Of a stretch of DNA of 37,049 bases, positions 1 to 9,095 are shown piece by piece. The notes under the pieces were generated by a model that saw only the letters and a program-made list of their open reading frames with translations, had not been told where the DNA came from and did no database searches. Both the position numbers and the translations under genes were made by a program. This stretch comes from Mycobacterium sp. (lineage in GTDB: Bacteria > Actinomycetota > Actinomycetes > Mycobacteriales > Mycobacteriaceae), in the NCBI GenBank assembly GCA_025966225.1, contig JAOPVI010000108.1, positions 1 through 37,049 of the forward strand. Reading direction: 5' to 3'. Positions within the stretch are counted from its first letter, which is position 1. Each line of letters starts with the position of its first letter.

Positions 1-1260
1 GCCAACGGATCTCCGCTACTAGTCGCCCGCACCAGCGATGGCGACTTCGCCACTAGCGACATCGCCGCGATCGCCGACTGGGTCGAAGACTTCCGGGTGC
101 TCGAGGATGGTGACGTCGTCGACCTCACCGGCACCGGCCGATGGCGAAACCGAGGGCACGACGTGGCGCCAGACGTCACGATTCGCTGCACCACCCGGGC
201 CCACGATGGCGACCTGAACGGCTACACGGACTACATGGCCAAGGAGATCGACCAACAGGCCGAGGTAGTTGCTCGTTTGCTCGACGAGATGGGTGGCGGA
301 ATCGCCGACGGATCACTTTGGGCCGGACTCGGTTTGATGCCGTTCGACCGTCTACAGGTGATCGGCTGCGGGACGTCTCTGAACGCGGGTCAGGTGATCG
401 GGCGACTGGCACGCCGTGTGGGCGGAGTGCCCGTGACGATCAGTGTCGGCAGCGAAGTCGGTGACGAGGTCGTGGAACCACACACGTTGTGCCTCGCGAT
501 CAGCCAGTCCGGTGAGACGGCTGACGTCTTGCAAGCCGTTCAGAGGCGCTGGCCGGACAATGCGCAACTCATTGCGCTTACCAACAACGCGCACTCGACC
601 CTGGCTCGACGGGTGGACGCCGTGGTGCCGTGTGGGGCCGGCGTAGAGGTCGGTGTCGCAGCCACGAAAACCTTTGTGTGCCAGATCGTTGCGGGCATCG
701 CAGTGATGATCTCGGCGCTCGTCTCCAGGCGCAGACTGTCTGTGACTGAAGCCGGCCTACTCGTCGACCAGCTTCGACGGCTTCCGGATCAGCTGTCAGC
801 GGCGAACACGATCGCCAAGTGCGTGGTGCCGCAAATCGCGGAACAGTACGCGACTGCAGGGGGGTTCGTCTTCATCGCGAGAGGGTCCGGTCTTCCGTAC
901 GCCGCCGAGGGCGCCCTGAAGTTGAAGGAGCTTGCGTACCGATGGGCGGAGCACTATCCCGCAGGTGAGCTCAAACATGGTCCGCTGGCTCTGATCACAT
1001 CGGGCACACCCGTGGTGGTCGTCGACAATGCCGACCCGAAATTGGCCGCAAACGTGGCCGAAATACGCGCCCGGGGAGGCCATGTCATCAGCATCGGCGG
1101 GGTGGGCGCCACGGTGCCCGCAGTAGAGAGTCTGGACGCTCCGTGGGGACCGCTCGCGGCAACGGTGCCGCTGCAAATCCTGGCGCGGACGCTCGCGCTC
1201 AGTCTGGGGCGGGATGTCGACAAACCCCGCAACCTCGCCAAGTCAGTCACGGTCGAGTAG
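1..1260 (+). CDS. glmS: Glutamine--fructose-6-phosphate aminotransferase (isomerizing), 5' end missing
   Basis: Makes glucosamine-6-phosphate from fructose-6-phosphate and glutamine, the entry to UDP-GlcNAc. The frame is open from base 1, so the gene begins outside the window and most of the N-terminal glutaminase domain is not seen. The visible part starts near the end of that domain (LEDGDVVDLT), then has the linker YTDYMAKEID, a first SIS domain (about 349-690, with GCGTSLNAG and SQSGETADVL) and a second SIS domain (about 835-1180, with the sugar-site motif AGELKHGPLALI). It ends in the family-typical DVDKPRNLAKSVTVE. A house-keeping copy would usually sit elsewhere. Its place at the head of a polysaccharide locus suggests a dedicated amino-sugar supply enzyme, but that is inference. 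The next gene lies 141 bases downstream on the same strand. Confidence 0.93.
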   Translation, partial: ANGSPLLVARTSDGDFATSDIAAIADWVEDFRVLEDGDVVDLTGTGRWRNRGHDVAPDVTIRCTTRAHDGDLNGYTDYMAKEIDQQAEVVARLLDEMGGGIADGSLWAGLGLMPFDRLQVIGCGTSLNAGQVIGRLARRVGGVPVTISVGSEVGDEVVEPHTLCLAISQSGETADVLQAVQRRWPDNAQLIALTNNAHSTLARRVDAVVPCGAGVEVGVAATKTFVCQIVAGIAVMISALVSRRRLSVTEAGLLVDQLRRLPDQLSAANTIAKCVVPQIAEQYATAGGFVFIARGSGLPYAAEGALKLKELAYRWAEHYPAGELKHGPLALITSGTPVVVVDNADPKLAANVAEIRARGGHVISIGGVGATVPAVESLDAPWGPLAATVPLQILARTLALSLGRDVDKPRNLAKSVTVE

Positions 1261-1401
1261 TCGAATGAACCGGCAGAAGGGAACGGCCCTACATGATGCG
1301 AATCTTCGTGGCAGCAGGGGAACTTCCATGAGGATCGCGGTGAACGGAGCCGGTTACCTAATCGGCTATACGGACTACAGGGGAGCCCGGGGGGTGTGGG
1401 C

Positions 1402-3009
1402 ATGGACCAATCGAACGTGACACAGATTTCGCAGCCACTGAGCGTCGTACCGTCGCGCGTGGAGGAAGTGATCGAGGCGGCGTCCAGACGGATCGTGACC
1501 GAGGTGACGCGGATACATCCCGACTCGCCGCAGGTGGGCCGCATCGATATGCCCACGTTGAGTTCGCCGACGGCAGTCGCGGGGCGGTCGCGATGGGAAC
1601 GAGGATACGCGCGCAATGTCCGGATCACGGACAGTGGCGTGGTCGTCGGCGCCGTACTTCTGGCGCAATACGTCCGGTTCGGCAGCACTCCTGCCGCGGA
1701 CGGCCTGACTAGCCAGTACGAGACAGCCTGCTCGGTTGCCCTTGTCGCGATCTGGCTGTCCGCCCTGGCCGGGATTCGGGCACGGTCGCCGAAGTATCTC
1801 GGCGCCGGGATCGAGGAGTACCGGCGCGTCGTGGCCGCCTCCTTCTGGACTTTCGGTGCGGTGGCCATCTGCCAGCTGCTCATGAAGCTCGAGCTCTCAC
1901 GGGGCTACCTCGCTGTAGCACTACCCGTGGGTGTCATCGGACTGGTTCTGACGCGATGGAGGTGGCGCAGACACGTTGCGTGCCAGCGCGCGAAGGGCGC
2001 ATATCAAACCGCGGTGCTGGCGATCGGCGACAGGGGCGGAGTAATTGAGCTCGCGAACGAACTGACTGACGATCCCAATAACGGATACCGCGTGGTCGGG
2101 ATTGCGATACCGGGCTATGGCCCCCCAGGCGATGAGTACCTCACCATCAACAACCAGCAGATTCCGATCGTCGGTGGTGAATGTCATGTATTTCAAGCGA
2201 TCCGAAGCTGCGGAGCTGACACAGTCGCAATCGCCGGAACAGAGCACTTCGGAGTCAAGGGGATCAGACGGCTTATCTGGGACCTCGAACCGATGGACGT
2301 CGAACTCATGGTGTCGCCCGGTGTCATGGACGTCGCCCGCTCGCGGTTGGCCATGCGGCCGATCGCAGGACTGCCACTGCTCTGCATCGACAAACCGCAG
2401 TACCAGGGTGCGAAGAGATTGCAGAAGCGGACGTTCGACTTCTGCTTCGCGTTGGCGGCTCTCACGGCGGTGTCACCGCTCCTTTTAGTCACCGCCCTGG
2501 CGATCAAGCTGACGAGCAAGGGGCCGGTCTTCTACCGGTCGGAACGCATCGGGATCAATGGCAGAGCGTTCTCGATGCTGAAGTTCCGCACCATGGTGGA
2601 GGACGCGGACAAGGATCTGCAGCAACTGCTCAGCGTGAATGAGAGCGATGGTCTGCTGTTCAAGATCAGAGACGATCCGCGGATCACGCCACTCGGTCGG
2701 GTGTTGCGTCGCTACAGCATCGACGAGCTGCCGCAGTTCATCAATGTGGTCCGCCGGGACATGAGCATCGTGGGTCCTCGTCCGCCCCTGAGGCGCGAGG
2801 TCGAACACTACGACGACGATGTGCAGCGCAGGTTGCTCGTCAAGCCGGGCGTGACGGGGCTGTGGCAGGTGAGCGGGCGATCTGATCTGCCATGGGACAA
2901 GGGTGTCCGCCTCGACCTCTCATACGTCGATAACTGGTCGATGGTCGGGGACATCCTGATCGTCGGGAAGACACTGCAAGCCGTGCTGCGACGCACCGGT
3001 GCTTACTGA
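1402..3009 (+). CDS. Exopolysaccharide polyprenyl glycosylphosphotransferase (initiating enzyme)
   Basis: Membrane enzyme that moves a sugar-1-phosphate from a nucleotide sugar to polyprenyl phosphate, starting the repeat unit. After a soluble N-terminus of about 75 residues there are several hydrophobic spans up to about residue 190, then a Rossmann-like central part (AIGDRGGVIELANEL). The C-terminal bacterial sugar transferase domain opens with KRTFDFCFALAAL and one membrane helix. It continues with GPVFYRSERIGINGR, KFRTMVEDAD, DDPRITPLGRVLRRYSIDELPQ, MSIVGPRPP and KPGVTGLWQVSGRSDL. At about 535 residues it has the full length of the WbaP/CpsE-like two-part family. The ATG at 1402 is preferred over the in-frame GTG at 1396 because a G-run at 1389-1394 lies at ribosome-site distance. 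Which sugar is transferred cannot be read from the sequence. Confidence 0.93.
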   Translation: MDQSNVTQISQPLSVVPSRVEEVIEAASRRIVTEVTRIHPDSPQVGRIDMPTLSSPTAVAGRSRWERGYARNVRITDSGVVVGAVLLAQYVRFGSTPAADGLTSQYETACSVALVAIWLSALAGIRARSPKYLGAGIEEYRRVVAASFWTFGAVAICQLLMKLELSRGYLAVALPVGVIGLVLTRWRWRRHVACQRAKGAYQTAVLAIGDRGGVIELANELTDDPNNGYRVVGIAIPGYGPPGDEYLTINNQQIPIVGGECHVFQAIRSCGADTVAIAGTEHFGVKGIRRLIWDLEPMDVELMVSPGVMDVARSRLAMRPIAGLPLLCIDKPQYQGAKRLQKRTFDFCFALAALTAVSPLLLVTALAIKLTSKGPVFYRSERIGINGRAFSMLKFRTMVEDADKDLQQLLSVNESDGLLFKIRDDPRITPLGRVLRRYSIDELPQFINVVRRDMSIVGPRPPLRREVEHYDDDVQRRLLVKPGVTGLWQVSGRSDLPWDKGVRLDLSYVDNWSMVGDILIVGKTLQAVLRRTGAY

Positions 3010-3042
3010 GGGCCTACCGGCCAGAAATAGGAGACAACCATC

Positions 3043-4029
3043 ATGCGAGCACTGGTCACCGGCGCCGCCGGTTTCATCGGTTCGACATTGGTCGACCGAC
3101 TGCTAAACGAAGGCCACAATGTCATTGCACTGGACAACCTGAGTACCGGGGTCCTCGCGAACCTCGACGAGGCGCATCACGCCCATCGATTGAACCGACA
3201 ACGGTTCATGTTCGTACAAAACGATATTCAGGCGCCGGAGCTGAGCGACATTGTCGCGGGATGCAACCCGGATATCATCTTTCATCTTGCCGCGCAGGTG
3301 AATCTGCGTGCCTCGGTCAGTGATCCGCAGTTCGACGCTCGGAATAATGTCCTCGGCACGATCAACGTGCTCGAATCCGCAAGGCGCTCGGACGTCCGAC
3401 GGATTGTCTACGCTGCCTCCGGTGGGTCACGGTACGGGAGCCCGAGTTCCCTGCCCGCCGATGAAACTGTCCAGACCGACCCAATCTCACCGTACGCAGT
3501 TGCCAAATTGGCCGGCGAGCTGTACCTGCGAGCCTACGCGGAGATGTACGGCATCTCACCGATCTGCCTGGCCTTGGCCAATGTCTATGGGCCACGCCAG
3601 AATCCGCACGGAGAAGCCGGTGTCATCACAGTCTTCGGGCGTGCGATGATCACAGACAGCTCCGCGATGGTCTTCGGCGACGGTTCTGCCGCCCGTGATT
3701 ACGTGTACGTCGACGATGTCGTCGAAGCGTTCATGCGTGCAGCTCACACTCCTGACGGCACCATCGGCACATACAACATCGGCACGGGACGACAAACCAC
3801 GGTCATCGAGGTGCACCGGTTGATTGCCGAGATCCTTGGAAACTCATCCCCGCCGTGCTTCGCGGAGGCGCGCAACGGTGAGTTGCAGGCGATTGCTCTG
3901 GACGCAACGAAGGCGCTGACCGAACTTGGGTGGACTCCTAGAGTCGCCCTCTCCGACGGAATCGAACGCACGATTCAGTGGCTGCGCACCGCCCTGGAAC
4001 CCGAGTCTGTCGAGTTGATCGGCGCGTGA
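3043..4029 (+). CDS. NAD-dependent sugar epimerase/dehydratase (GalE-like extended SDR)
   Basis: Extended short-chain dehydrogenase acting on a nucleotide sugar, most like UDP-glucose/UDP-GlcNAc 4-epimerases. The N-terminus has the NAD-binding motif TGAAGFIGS followed by the acidic LDNLSTG that binds adenine ribose. Y151 and K155 form the catalytic YxxxK pair (SPYAVAKLAGE), with AASGGSRYG just before supplying the serine. LANVYGPRQNPHGEAGV and GDGSAARDYVYVDDVVEA are typical of the family. The length of 328 residues is normal. A clear ribosome site (AGGAGA) lies before the ATG at 3043, 33 bases after the initiating transferase. It probably supplies the nucleotide sugar that the upstream transferase or a neighbouring glycosyltransferase uses. 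Confidence 0.9.
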   Translation: MRALVTGAAGFIGSTLVDRLLNEGHNVIALDNLSTGVLANLDEAHHAHRLNRQRFMFVQNDIQAPELSDIVAGCNPDIIFHLAAQVNLRASVSDPQFDARNNVLGTINVLESARRSDVRRIVYAASGGSRYGSPSSLPADETVQTDPISPYAVAKLAGELYLRAYAEMYGISPICLALANVYGPRQNPHGEAGVITVFGRAMITDSSAMVFGDGSAARDYVYVDDVVEAFMRAAHTPDGTIGTYNIGTGRQTTVIEVHRLIAEILGNSSPPCFAEARNGELQAIALDATKALTELGWTPRVALSDGIERTIQWLRTALEPESVELIGA

Positions 4030-4100
4030 TGGCCGAAAAGATGAACGAGACAAATTCCCTCGTACCGGCCATGTGCAACTGAATTCGATTGGGAGAGAAT

Positions 4101-5444
4101 GTGAATCTGCATGTGAGGCACCGTCTCGACCAGATCGCGCGCCGATGGTGGGTGGTCCTGGTGGTCGCTGCACTCGCCACGTCCGTGGCGGCGCTGCCGT
4201 TGGTGCAGATGCGTCCGACGTACGTCGCGAGGGCACTACTCGTACAGTCGTCACCGGGGCTGGCTCCTGAGCAAGACGCGGCGATGTCAATCGGGTACGC
4301 CACCGTGTTCAACGAGCCAGCGACGATTGGCCGGCTGAGGGCTGCGACAAAGACTCCCGAGGATGTCACGTTTGAGGCTAGGTCGGTTGCTACCAGCCCA
4401 ATCCTCGCGATCGAGGCGACCGCCGAAAGCCCAGAAGTAGCGCAGGATGCGGCGCAGAACATGGCCGCAGCGTTCCGAGTCGACGTCGGCGCGGTTCGGC
4501 AAGCCGCATATCAAAAAACGATCGCGGATGCGGAGCGAGAACTCGACTCGCTAATCGCTCAGCCCGGTCCCGAAGGTCAACTGAATCCAATGGTGCCAGT
4601 CGTGCAGACGCGACTGGACGCCATGAGGGCCGACTCAGCCAACCAACTCCACGAACTCCAACTGCGGGCCGGCGTAACCAAGACCGAGCCGGACATCGCG
4701 TTCGGCCTGGCGATTCGGGCCGCAGGTGGGTTGCTCCTCGGTATCCTCGCCGCCCTCGGTCTCGCGGCGTTGTCGTCACGCATAGTGACCTCGGCCGACC
4801 TCAGGGACAAGACCGGCATCGAACCGTTGATCGAGGTACCCGATGGTGGCTCGAATAGGGCAGACAAGTTGCGAGAAGATCGATTGCGGGCGCTCGCCAA
4901 CCTCGTCAGCTTCCAAGACCTCCCAAAGTCGACGGTCGTTGCCCTGACCGATTGCCGGGGAGCACGGGGAGCGCAGGAACTCTCCGAGGCGGTGGCCAAT
5001 TTGTCAGCGCAGCAGGGGCGTCGAACGGTTCTGGTGTACGCCAACAACGACATGTCGCGGCCGAGCAACGGCGCCGGCTTCAACGATGCGCTCGCCGACA
5101 GCAGCATGGTTCACAGCGTGCTCAAGGACAGTGCAGTCGAATCTCTGAAGATCCTGTCCGCCGGTTCGTTCGTTACTGATCGCTACGCGCTCATGGGCCG
5201 CGAACGGATCGATGCGGTTCTCGACGAGCTCCGTATGGGCGCCGACACCATTGTGATCGCGGCTCCGTCGATCGCCGACACCATTGAATCGCAACCGATT
5301 TGCGCTGCCGCAGACTTCACCATGCTTGTCGTGGGCAGACGTTCGTCGCGTTCGGACGATGTCACCTCCGCCGCTGAGGCCCTCGCGGACGCACACGCGG
5401 TTCTGCTTGGCGCCGTGATGACTAACGGACGGGAAGAACCGTAG
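4101..5444 (+). CDS. Wzz/YveK-like chain-length protein with degenerate tyrosine-kinase-like tail
   Basis: Bitopic inner-membrane protein resembling polysaccharide co-polymerases that set chain length. Membrane helix 1 is at about residues 17-35 (WWVVLVVAALATSVAAL). A periplasm-facing region of about 160 residues follows, with a short helical stretch around residues 130-190. Helix 2 is at about 202-230 (AAGGLLLGILAALGLAAL). The cytoplasmic part of about 215 residues looks like a BY-kinase fold, but the place where the Walker A loop should be reads LTDCRGARGAQELSEAV, without the GxGKS/T motif. No tyrosine cluster is seen at the C-terminus. GTG 4101 was chosen because GGGAGA lies at 4091-4096; an in-frame TTG at 4089 is the alternative. 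It sits directly before the polymerase gene, as Wzz genes often do. The family call is firm for the N-terminal half and an inference for the tail. Confidence 0.78.
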   Translation: MNLHVRHRLDQIARRWWVVLVVAALATSVAALPLVQMRPTYVARALLVQSSPGLAPEQDAAMSIGYATVFNEPATIGRLRAATKTPEDVTFEARSVATSPILAIEATAESPEVAQDAAQNMAAAFRVDVGAVRQAAYQKTIADAERELDSLIAQPGPEGQLNPMVPVVQTRLDAMRADSANQLHELQLRAGVTKTEPDIAFGLAIRAAGGLLLGILAALGLAALSSRIVTSADLRDKTGIEPLIEVPDGGSNRADKLREDRLRALANLVSFQDLPKSTVVALTDCRGARGAQELSEAVANLSAQQGRRTVLVYANNDMSRPSNGAGFNDALADSSMVHSVLKDSAVESLKILSAGSFVTDRYALMGRERIDAVLDELRMGADTIVIAAPSIADTIESQPICAAADFTMLVVGRRSSRSDDVTSAAEALADAHAVLLGAVMTNGREEP

Positions 5445-5491
5445 ATGATCGGGATGGCAGTGGCATTGCACCCCAGTGGGAGTGGTGCGAA

Positions 5492-6874
5492 ATGATGCTG
5501 CTTGCTGGTGCAGTCGCTCTGGCGGTCGGGCTGTGCGCGCTGCGGAGCCCGATTTTCGCAACCATCGTCCTTCTTGTGACAATTTGTCTGCGGCGTGCGT
5601 TGAATTCAGAGATCGACACGCCCGTCGAACTCTGGTGGTTCGCTTTCGCTTTGCTGATCGTCTCGACCGTGTTGTGGATGGATCGTACTTCCGCGCGATT
5701 GCGCGGCATCGGTCCGGTCGAGTGGGCGATGGCCGGGTACCTGCTGTGGAACTTCTATTCGATGCAGGCCCCGCATAAGTACCCCGCGGTTGACCTGCTT
5801 GGCGGCGAGCCCCTTCCGGTAGCACGGTTCATCATCATTGGGACGCTGCTCCCATTCGTGTTCTACCTCGTCGGGCGCTACACGTTCGACCGCCCTGCAG
5901 CGGTACGGGCACTGCTTTGGTTCCTTCTCGCCTTTGCGGCCTACTCCGCCGCCGTGAGCATCATGCCGTTCATTGGGCTGAGTGATTTGGTTTGGCCTCG
6001 CTACATCGTCGTGAACGACCAGACGGGGTGGGCTGGTCGAGCCCTTGGGGTCTTCGTCCAGCCCGTCGTCAATGGAATGGTGCTCACGCTCGGTTTCGCG
6101 ATCGCGATGTTGCTTCTGAGCCGACGTAGCGAACCGGCATGGCAGAGGTGCGTGGCATTGGTCGTCGCAGCCGCCTGTGGCTGGGGGATTTACCTGACTC
6201 ATACCCGTGCGGCTTGGCTGAGCGCCGTCGTCGTGTTGATCATCGGTGCACTTCTGGCCAGGGGATTCCGCAGAGGTTTCATTGCGGTCCTGAGCCTCGT
6301 GGCGATCGTGGTCGTCGCCAACTGGTCGGTGTTCACCAGCGCCGACCGGGAAGCCGGCGGCGTGGCCTCGGTGAGCGAGGTCGACGATCGGCTCAACAAC
6401 CTCCAAACCGCCTTGTGGGCTTTTGCTCGGGAACCGTTGGAAGGCTGGGGAATCGCACGGTTCCAGGCCGTTAACTTCTATCACCATCAGCAGTGGTCTG
6501 TAGACATTCCATGGGTTCGCGGTCTCGGCGATGTGTCGCACGAAAACGAGTTCGGCATCCTCGCCGAGCTGGGGCTGATCGGGTTCGCCGGATGGATCCT
6601 CGTTCTGGCGCTCATCGCGTACCACCTGCGGAAGGCATACCGGATGCTGCCGGCCGACGATTTGTGCGGTAAGCCGCTTGCGGTCACGGCGATCATGGCG
6701 TTTGCGATCCTGGTCTGCACCGGGTTCACCGTCGATCTCCGGTTCTTCGATTTCCCAACGGCCGTAATATTCTTGCTCGCCGGAATCACGGTCGGCTGGC
6801 TTGAGCGAGCCAAGGAATCGAGCCTCTCCGCGGGCGACGACGTCCCTCAGCGATTGCTGCAGCGACATGGCTGA
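5492..6874 (+). CDS. O-antigen polymerase/ligase family membrane protein (Wzy-like)
   Basis: Polytopic membrane protein of about 460 residues with about ten or more hydrophobic spans. The WaaL/Wzy signature is a conserved helix ending in YLTHTRAAWLSAVVVLIIGALLARG near the middle, then a large loop (about residues 275-350) with EPLEGWGIARF and GDVSHENEFGILAELGLIGF. That H/N/E pattern is usual in O-antigen ligase-domain proteins (PF04932 type). Next to a Wzz-like gene and a flippase, the likely role is to polymerise lipid-linked repeat units on the outer face of the membrane. Polymerase and ligase cannot be told apart from sequence alone. A short open frame (5445-5495) ends at TGA overlapping the ATG, which may couple translation. 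The next gene overlaps it by 8 bases. Confidence 0.85.
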   Translation: MMLLAGAVALAVGLCALRSPIFATIVLLVTICLRRALNSEIDTPVELWWFAFALLIVSTVLWMDRTSARLRGIGPVEWAMAGYLLWNFYSMQAPHKYPAVDLLGGEPLPVARFIIIGTLLPFVFYLVGRYTFDRPAAVRALLWFLLAFAAYSAAVSIMPFIGLSDLVWPRYIVVNDQTGWAGRALGVFVQPVVNGMVLTLGFAIAMLLLSRRSEPAWQRCVALVVAAACGWGIYLTHTRAAWLSAVVVLIIGALLARGFRRGFIAVLSLVAIVVVANWSVFTSADREAGGVASVSEVDDRLNNLQTALWAFAREPLEGWGIARFQAVNFYHHQQWSVDIPWVRGLGDVSHENEFGILAELGLIGFAGWILVLALIAYHLRKAYRMLPADDLCGKPLAVTAIMAFAILVCTGFTVDLRFFDFPTAVIFLLAGITVGWLERAKESSLSAGDDVPQRLLQRHG

Positions 6875-7949
6875 GCGGCGGGCGCTGTGGGTTTCCACCA
6901 GCACGCAGACTCGAGGCGGGATCGCATCCTATGTCCGGGTCATGCAGCAAACGCCCCTGTGGAGCGACTGGGACATCCGGCACGTCGCCACGCACCGGGA
7001 CGGATCTGTGTCGGACAAGATCGCGGCGTTCGCGTTGGGCGCGCTGCTGTTCGTTGTCGAATTGATCCGGTTCCGTCCCCACGTGATTCACCTGCATGCC
7101 AGTACCCGCGGCAGTTTCGTGCGAAAGGCGATCCTGTTCTGGATCAGCCGACCTACCCGCGTGCCCGTCATCCTCCACATGCACGGGTCGGGCTTCCAGT
7201 CCGACTACGAGAACTCGCCGCGGCTGGTCCAGGCGGTGATTCGTGCGACCCTCTGCCGGGCCAGTGCCTTCGTCACACTCGGGGAACTGTGGGCTGAACG
7301 GATGCGGGTGATTGCCCCGACAGCACGAATAACGGCAATACCCAACGCGGTTCGACTCGCACGCCGCGCTGGCCAGCCGGCACCGGGCGAGCCGACGCGC
7401 GTGGTCTTCCTTGGCCGCATCGGCGATCACAAGGGCACATTCAGGCTGCTCGACGCGTGGGCCAAGCTGGCGTGCGAGCCGGGCTTCAGTACGGAAGGCG
7501 GAACCTTGGCGACCTTGACGATCGCCGGAGACGGCGAGACTGAGCAGGCGCGTAGGCGAATCAAGGAGCTTTGCGTGGAAGACACTGTCCAAGTTCATGG
7601 TTGGCTATCAGAGGACGAGACCGCAGAAATACTCGACCGCGCGCAAGTGTTGGTGCTCCCGTCACGCAACGAGGGGCAGCCCATGGCGGTTCTCGAGGCG
7701 ATGGCGCGAGGCTTGTGCGTCATCGCCACCGACGTCGGTGGGCTGCCGGAGATGATCGGCGACGGGTGTGGCGTGATGATCTCGCCGGACGACACCGAGG
7801 CGATTGCAGCCGCGCTGCGCGAGGTCGTCTACGATCGCGACCTGCGCGTACGATGTGGTGCCGCGGCCCATGCGCGAGTCGAGGATCAGTTCGACATCGG
7901 CACCATTGGGCGCCGGCTCGACGCGCTCTACCGCGAGGTGTGCACGTGA
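6867..7949 (+). CDS. GT4-family glycosyltransferase (first of a tandem set)
   Basis: Cytoplasmic or membrane-associated GT-B glycosyltransferase of 360 residues. The N-terminal acceptor half has STQTRGGIASYVRVM and a hydrophobic stretch FALGALLFVVELI. The C-terminal donor half has VVFLGRIGDHKGTFRLLDAW, the strand TIAGDGETEQARRRI, and the E-x7-E nucleotide-sugar motif EGQPMAVLEAM followed by TDVGGLPEMI. The ATG at 6867 overlaps the end of the polymerase gene by 8 bases and starts at the natural family beginning (MAERRALWVSTS). An upstream in-frame TTG at 6801 would give a longer overlap and is less likely. The stop shares GTGA with the next GT gene, so the two are probably translated together. 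Donor and acceptor sugars are unknown. Confidence 0.9.
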   Translation: MAERRALWVSTSTQTRGGIASYVRVMQQTPLWSDWDIRHVATHRDGSVSDKIAAFALGALLFVVELIRFRPHVIHLHASTRGSFVRKAILFWISRPTRVPVILHMHGSGFQSDYENSPRLVQAVIRATLCRASAFVTLGELWAERMRVIAPTARITAIPNAVRLARRAGQPAPGEPTRVVFLGRIGDHKGTFRLLDAWAKLACEPGFSTEGGTLATLTIAGDGETEQARRRIKELCVEDTVQVHGWLSEDETAEILDRAQVLVLPSRNEGQPMAVLEAMARGLCVIATDVGGLPEMIGDGCGVMISPDDTEAIAAALREVVYDRDLRVRCGAAAHARVEDQFDIGTIGRRLDALYREVCT

Positions 7950-9070
7950 GCGGCCGTCCGATCCGGGCGCTGTTCGTCGTCCCACACCTGGCGGCCGGCG
8001 GAGCCGAACGACATGTGAGCACGCTGTTGCCGCGGATGGACCCGGCGCGGTTCACGCCGTCGGTCGTCTGCATCGGCTGGGACGGTGAACTCTTCGCCGA
8101 CCTGAGCGCGACCGGGGTTGCAACAAGGGCGCTTTGGCTACGCAAGAGGCAGGCTGGGCGCGCGTTGCGCGAACTGATCTCGATCATGAGGCGCGAGAAG
8201 CCCGACGTCGTGGTGGTGTCAGGCCGCAACGCAGAAATCCTTGGCCGCGTCGCAGCCCGCCTGGCAGGCGTCGCGCACACGATCATGTGGGTACACCACG
8301 CCAGCGAGATATTGCCTCGCGGAATCGTTCACCGCACCGTGGATCGCGCCCTGAACCGCTGGACGAGTGGCTATTTCGGTGTCGCCGAGGCACAGCGGCG
8401 GTTCTTGGTGCACGAACGCGGCTACCCCGACGACAAGGTCCGCATCATCCACAACGGAGTGGATGCAGCGTTGTTCGACGTGACGACACGCCGCGACGTC
8501 CTCGCCGAAATTGGTTTCACCGAGGGCGACCCCGTAGTGGGCATCCTCGGTGCGCTCCGCCAGGAGAAGGATCACGAGACCTTTCTACGGGCGGCCCGCG
8601 TCGTGCTCGACGAGATGCCCCGAGCGAAGTTCCTGGTCATCGGTGACGGGCCGTGCCGTGCCCAACTCGAGGCACTGTGCAGCGAACTACGCATTACCCC
8701 CAACGTTCACTTCGTCGGCATGCGTCGCGACGTCGATCACATGCTCTGCGCGGTCGACGTTTTCGCGATGACCTCGACAACCGAATGCTTTCCGATGGCA
8801 CTGCTCGAGGCGATGGCCTGCGCCCGACCAGTGGTTTGTACAGCTGTCGGCGGAATCACCGAGATCGTCAACGATGGCGAGACCGGTTACCTCGTGCCAC
8901 CCAAGGATCCGGCGCAGATCGCGGCCAGGTTGCTGCGCTTGCTGTCAGACCCGCAGACAGCGCGTGGCATGGGCCTTGCCGGCCGCCATCGCGTGGAGGC
9001 TGAGTTCGGTCTGGATCGCAGCGTGGAGGGGGCGCAACGAGCGATCGAGGGCATGGTCGCAGCTCGATGA
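7946..9070 (+). CDS. GT4-family glycosyltransferase (second)
   Basis: Retaining GT-B glycosyltransferase of 374 residues. It begins with VVPHLAAGGAERHVSTLLPRM, the GGAE signature of GT4 enzymes in polysaccharide loci. The C-terminal half has VVGILGALRQEKDHETFLRA, FLVIGDGPCRAQLE, and the donor motif TECFPMALLEAMACARPVV with two glutamates seven residues apart. VGGITEIVNDGETGYLVPPKDP follows, as usual. The GTG at 7946 overlaps the previous stop by 4 bases (GTGA). The frame stays open far upstream to 7571, but that stretch is antisense-like to known GT sequence and was left out. The neighbours before and after are also GT4, so each probably adds one sugar of the repeat unit. Confidence 0.91.
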   Translation: MSGRPIRALFVVPHLAAGGAERHVSTLLPRMDPARFTPSVVCIGWDGELFADLSATGVATRALWLRKRQAGRALRELISIMRREKPDVVVVSGRNAEILGRVAARLAGVAHTIMWVHHASEILPRGIVHRTVDRALNRWTSGYFGVAEAQRRFLVHERGYPDDKVRIIHNGVDAALFDVTTRRDVLAEIGFTEGDPVVGILGALRQEKDHETFLRAARVVLDEMPRAKFLVIGDGPCRAQLEALCSELRITPNVHFVGMRRDVDHMLCAVDVFAMTSTTECFPMALLEAMACARPVVCTAVGGITEIVNDGETGYLVPPKDPAQIAARLLRLLSDPQTARGMGLAGRHRVEAEFGLDRSVEGAQRAIEGMVAAR

Positions 9071-9095
9071 ACACCAACTTGGGGGGATGTGCGCA

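Noticed and set aside
3010..3042. GGCC-TACC-GGCC as a terminator after the initiating transferase
   Set aside because: A stem of four bases, no T-run, and a same-strand gene follows at once.
5606..6904. Long open frame on the - strand opposite the polymerase gene
   Set aside because: It mirrors the Wzy-like gene, has no hydrophobic or domain pattern, and is rich in charged low-complexity sequence. It is an effect of high GC.
7571..7945. Upstream extension of the second GT4
   Set aside because: The GT fold begins at 7946. The extension is the previous GT gene read in another frame.
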